Below, one piece after another: positions 5,595-6,069 of a stretch of DNA of 6,069 nucleotides. Each line of letters opens with the position of its first letter. The first letter of the stretch is position 1. Source of the DNA: Candidatus Aminicenantota bacterium (lineage in GTDB: Bacteria > Acidobacteriota > Aminicenantia > UBA2199); contig JAPKZM010000139.1 in assembly GCA_026393775.1 (NCBI GenBank), positions 1 to 6,069 of the forward strand. The letters run 5' to 3'. The notes under the pieces were generated by a model that saw nothing but the letters and a program-made list of their open reading frames with translations, was not told the DNA's origin and searched no databases. Both the position numbers and the translations under genes were made by a program.

Positions 5595-6069
5595 TTCGGC
5601 CAGGCGCAGGGCCGCCAGCATGCTGGCCGGATCGGCGATACCCTTGCCGGCGATATCGTAGGCTGTGCCATGGACCGGGGAAGTGCGGATGAACGGCAGC
5701 CCCAGGGTCAGCTGCACTCCGGAACCGGCATGCAGCAGCTTGAAGGGAATGAGCCCCTGGTCGTGGGTCATGGCAATGACCACTGCATCTTTCATGGCCC
5801 GGGCCTTGGCAAAGACCACATCGGGCGGGAATATCCCGGCCACGGGCATTTCGTTTTGTAATTCCCTGAGCGCCGGGACGATCGACTCTTCTTCCTCATG
5901 CCCCAAATGGCCGTTTTCGCCGGCGTGCGGGTTCAAGCCGCTGAACAGGTAAGTGAATTCCCGGGCAAAGAGGCGCCGCAGTTCATCGTTAACCAGGCGG
6001 ACGAAAGCAACTATTTTTTCCGGCCGCATGCGGGCAAAGACGTCGCGCAGGGGAAGGTGATGGGTAAAC
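5580..6069 (-). CDS. pdxA: 4-hydroxythreonine-4-phosphate dehydrogenase, C-terminal half (partial)
   Basis: The last 162 codons of PdxA; the N-terminal half lies beyond the right edge (the family is about 330 residues). The enzyme oxidises 4-phospho-hydroxy-L-threonine with NAD, feeding pyridoxal 5'-phosphate (vitamin B6) synthesis in the cytoplasm. Diagnostic motifs in order are THHLPLRDV near the edge, SGLNPHAGENGHLGHEE, FPPDVVF, MTHDQGLIPFK, and GLPFIRTSPVHGTAYDIAGKG followed by ADPASM. The three divalent-metal-binding histidines known in E. coli PdxA (H166, H211, H266) have counterparts in the THHLPL, NPHAG and THDQG motifs. The usual YHDQG reads THDQG here. The frame stays open to 6069, so the ATG at 6027-6029 is internal and not the start. 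It converges with the HtrA-like gene and the two 3' ends overlap by 15 bp. A PdxA paralogue acting in another pathway cannot be fully excluded. Confidence 0.95.
   Translation of the reverse strand, partial: FTHHLPLRDVFARMRPEKIVAFVRLVNDELRRLFAREFTYLFSGLNPHAGENGHLGHEEEESIVPALRELQNEMPVAGIFPPDVVFAKARAMKDAVVIAMTHDQGLIPFKLLHAGSGVQLTLGLPFIRTSPVHGTAYDIAGKGIADPASMLAALRLAESLLG

Overview
The window is an ordinary-looking, gene-dense stretch of bacterial chromosome with moderate-to-high GC content. It carries five full-length protein genes, one candidate small gene and two genes cut by the window edges. Bacterial-type sigma-70 promoters, an ECF sigma factor, a Sec-type signal peptide and an HtrA-type protein point to a Gram-negative (diderm) bacterium. 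The gene mix would fit a little-studied lineage such as Aminicenantes/Acidobacteriota, but that placement is a guess. No mobile element, CRISPR array, tRNA or rRNA was seen.

Region 1 (1-2680): after the last codons of an unidentified upstream gene, a near-consensus promoter (TTGACC, 17 bp, TATAAT) sits so close to an ATG at 141 that the transcript should be essentially leaderless. It drives a histidine-phosphatase-superfamily gene whose stop overlaps the start of argS (arginyl-tRNA synthetase) as ATGA, so the two are very probably an operon.

Region 2 (2681-2941): a 261-bp, more AT-rich gap is full of structure. It holds a dyad at 2686-2702, a second sigma-70-like promoter with a perfect TATAAT (about 2716-2743), and a predicted leader of roughly 190 nt. 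The leader contains a hairpin that would bury the ribosome-binding site and AUG of a candidate 44-residue ORF. A 10-bp perfect inverted repeat at the end of that ORF stops just before the sigma-factor start. This looks like a regulatory leader for the next operon.

Region 3 (2942-5594): three tightly packed genes encode an ECF-type sigma factor, a small single-pass membrane protein in the position of an anti-sigma factor, and a secreted HtrA/DegP-like protein with two PDZ domains and an added C-terminal coiled coil. The order recalls the sigma-E/AlgU - anti-sigma - MucD layout of envelope-stress loci. All three catalytic positions of the HtrA fold appear to be replaced (His to Leu70, Asp to Gly101, Ser to Ala164), so the protein is more likely a sensor, chaperone or scaffold than a protease. 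Together with the unusual anti-sigma candidate and the structured leader, this is the most interesting part of the window.

Region 4 (5580-6069): on the opposite strand is the C-terminal half of PdxA (vitamin B6 synthesis). It converges on the HtrA-like gene with a 15-bp overlap of their 3' ends, leaving no room for an intergenic terminator.
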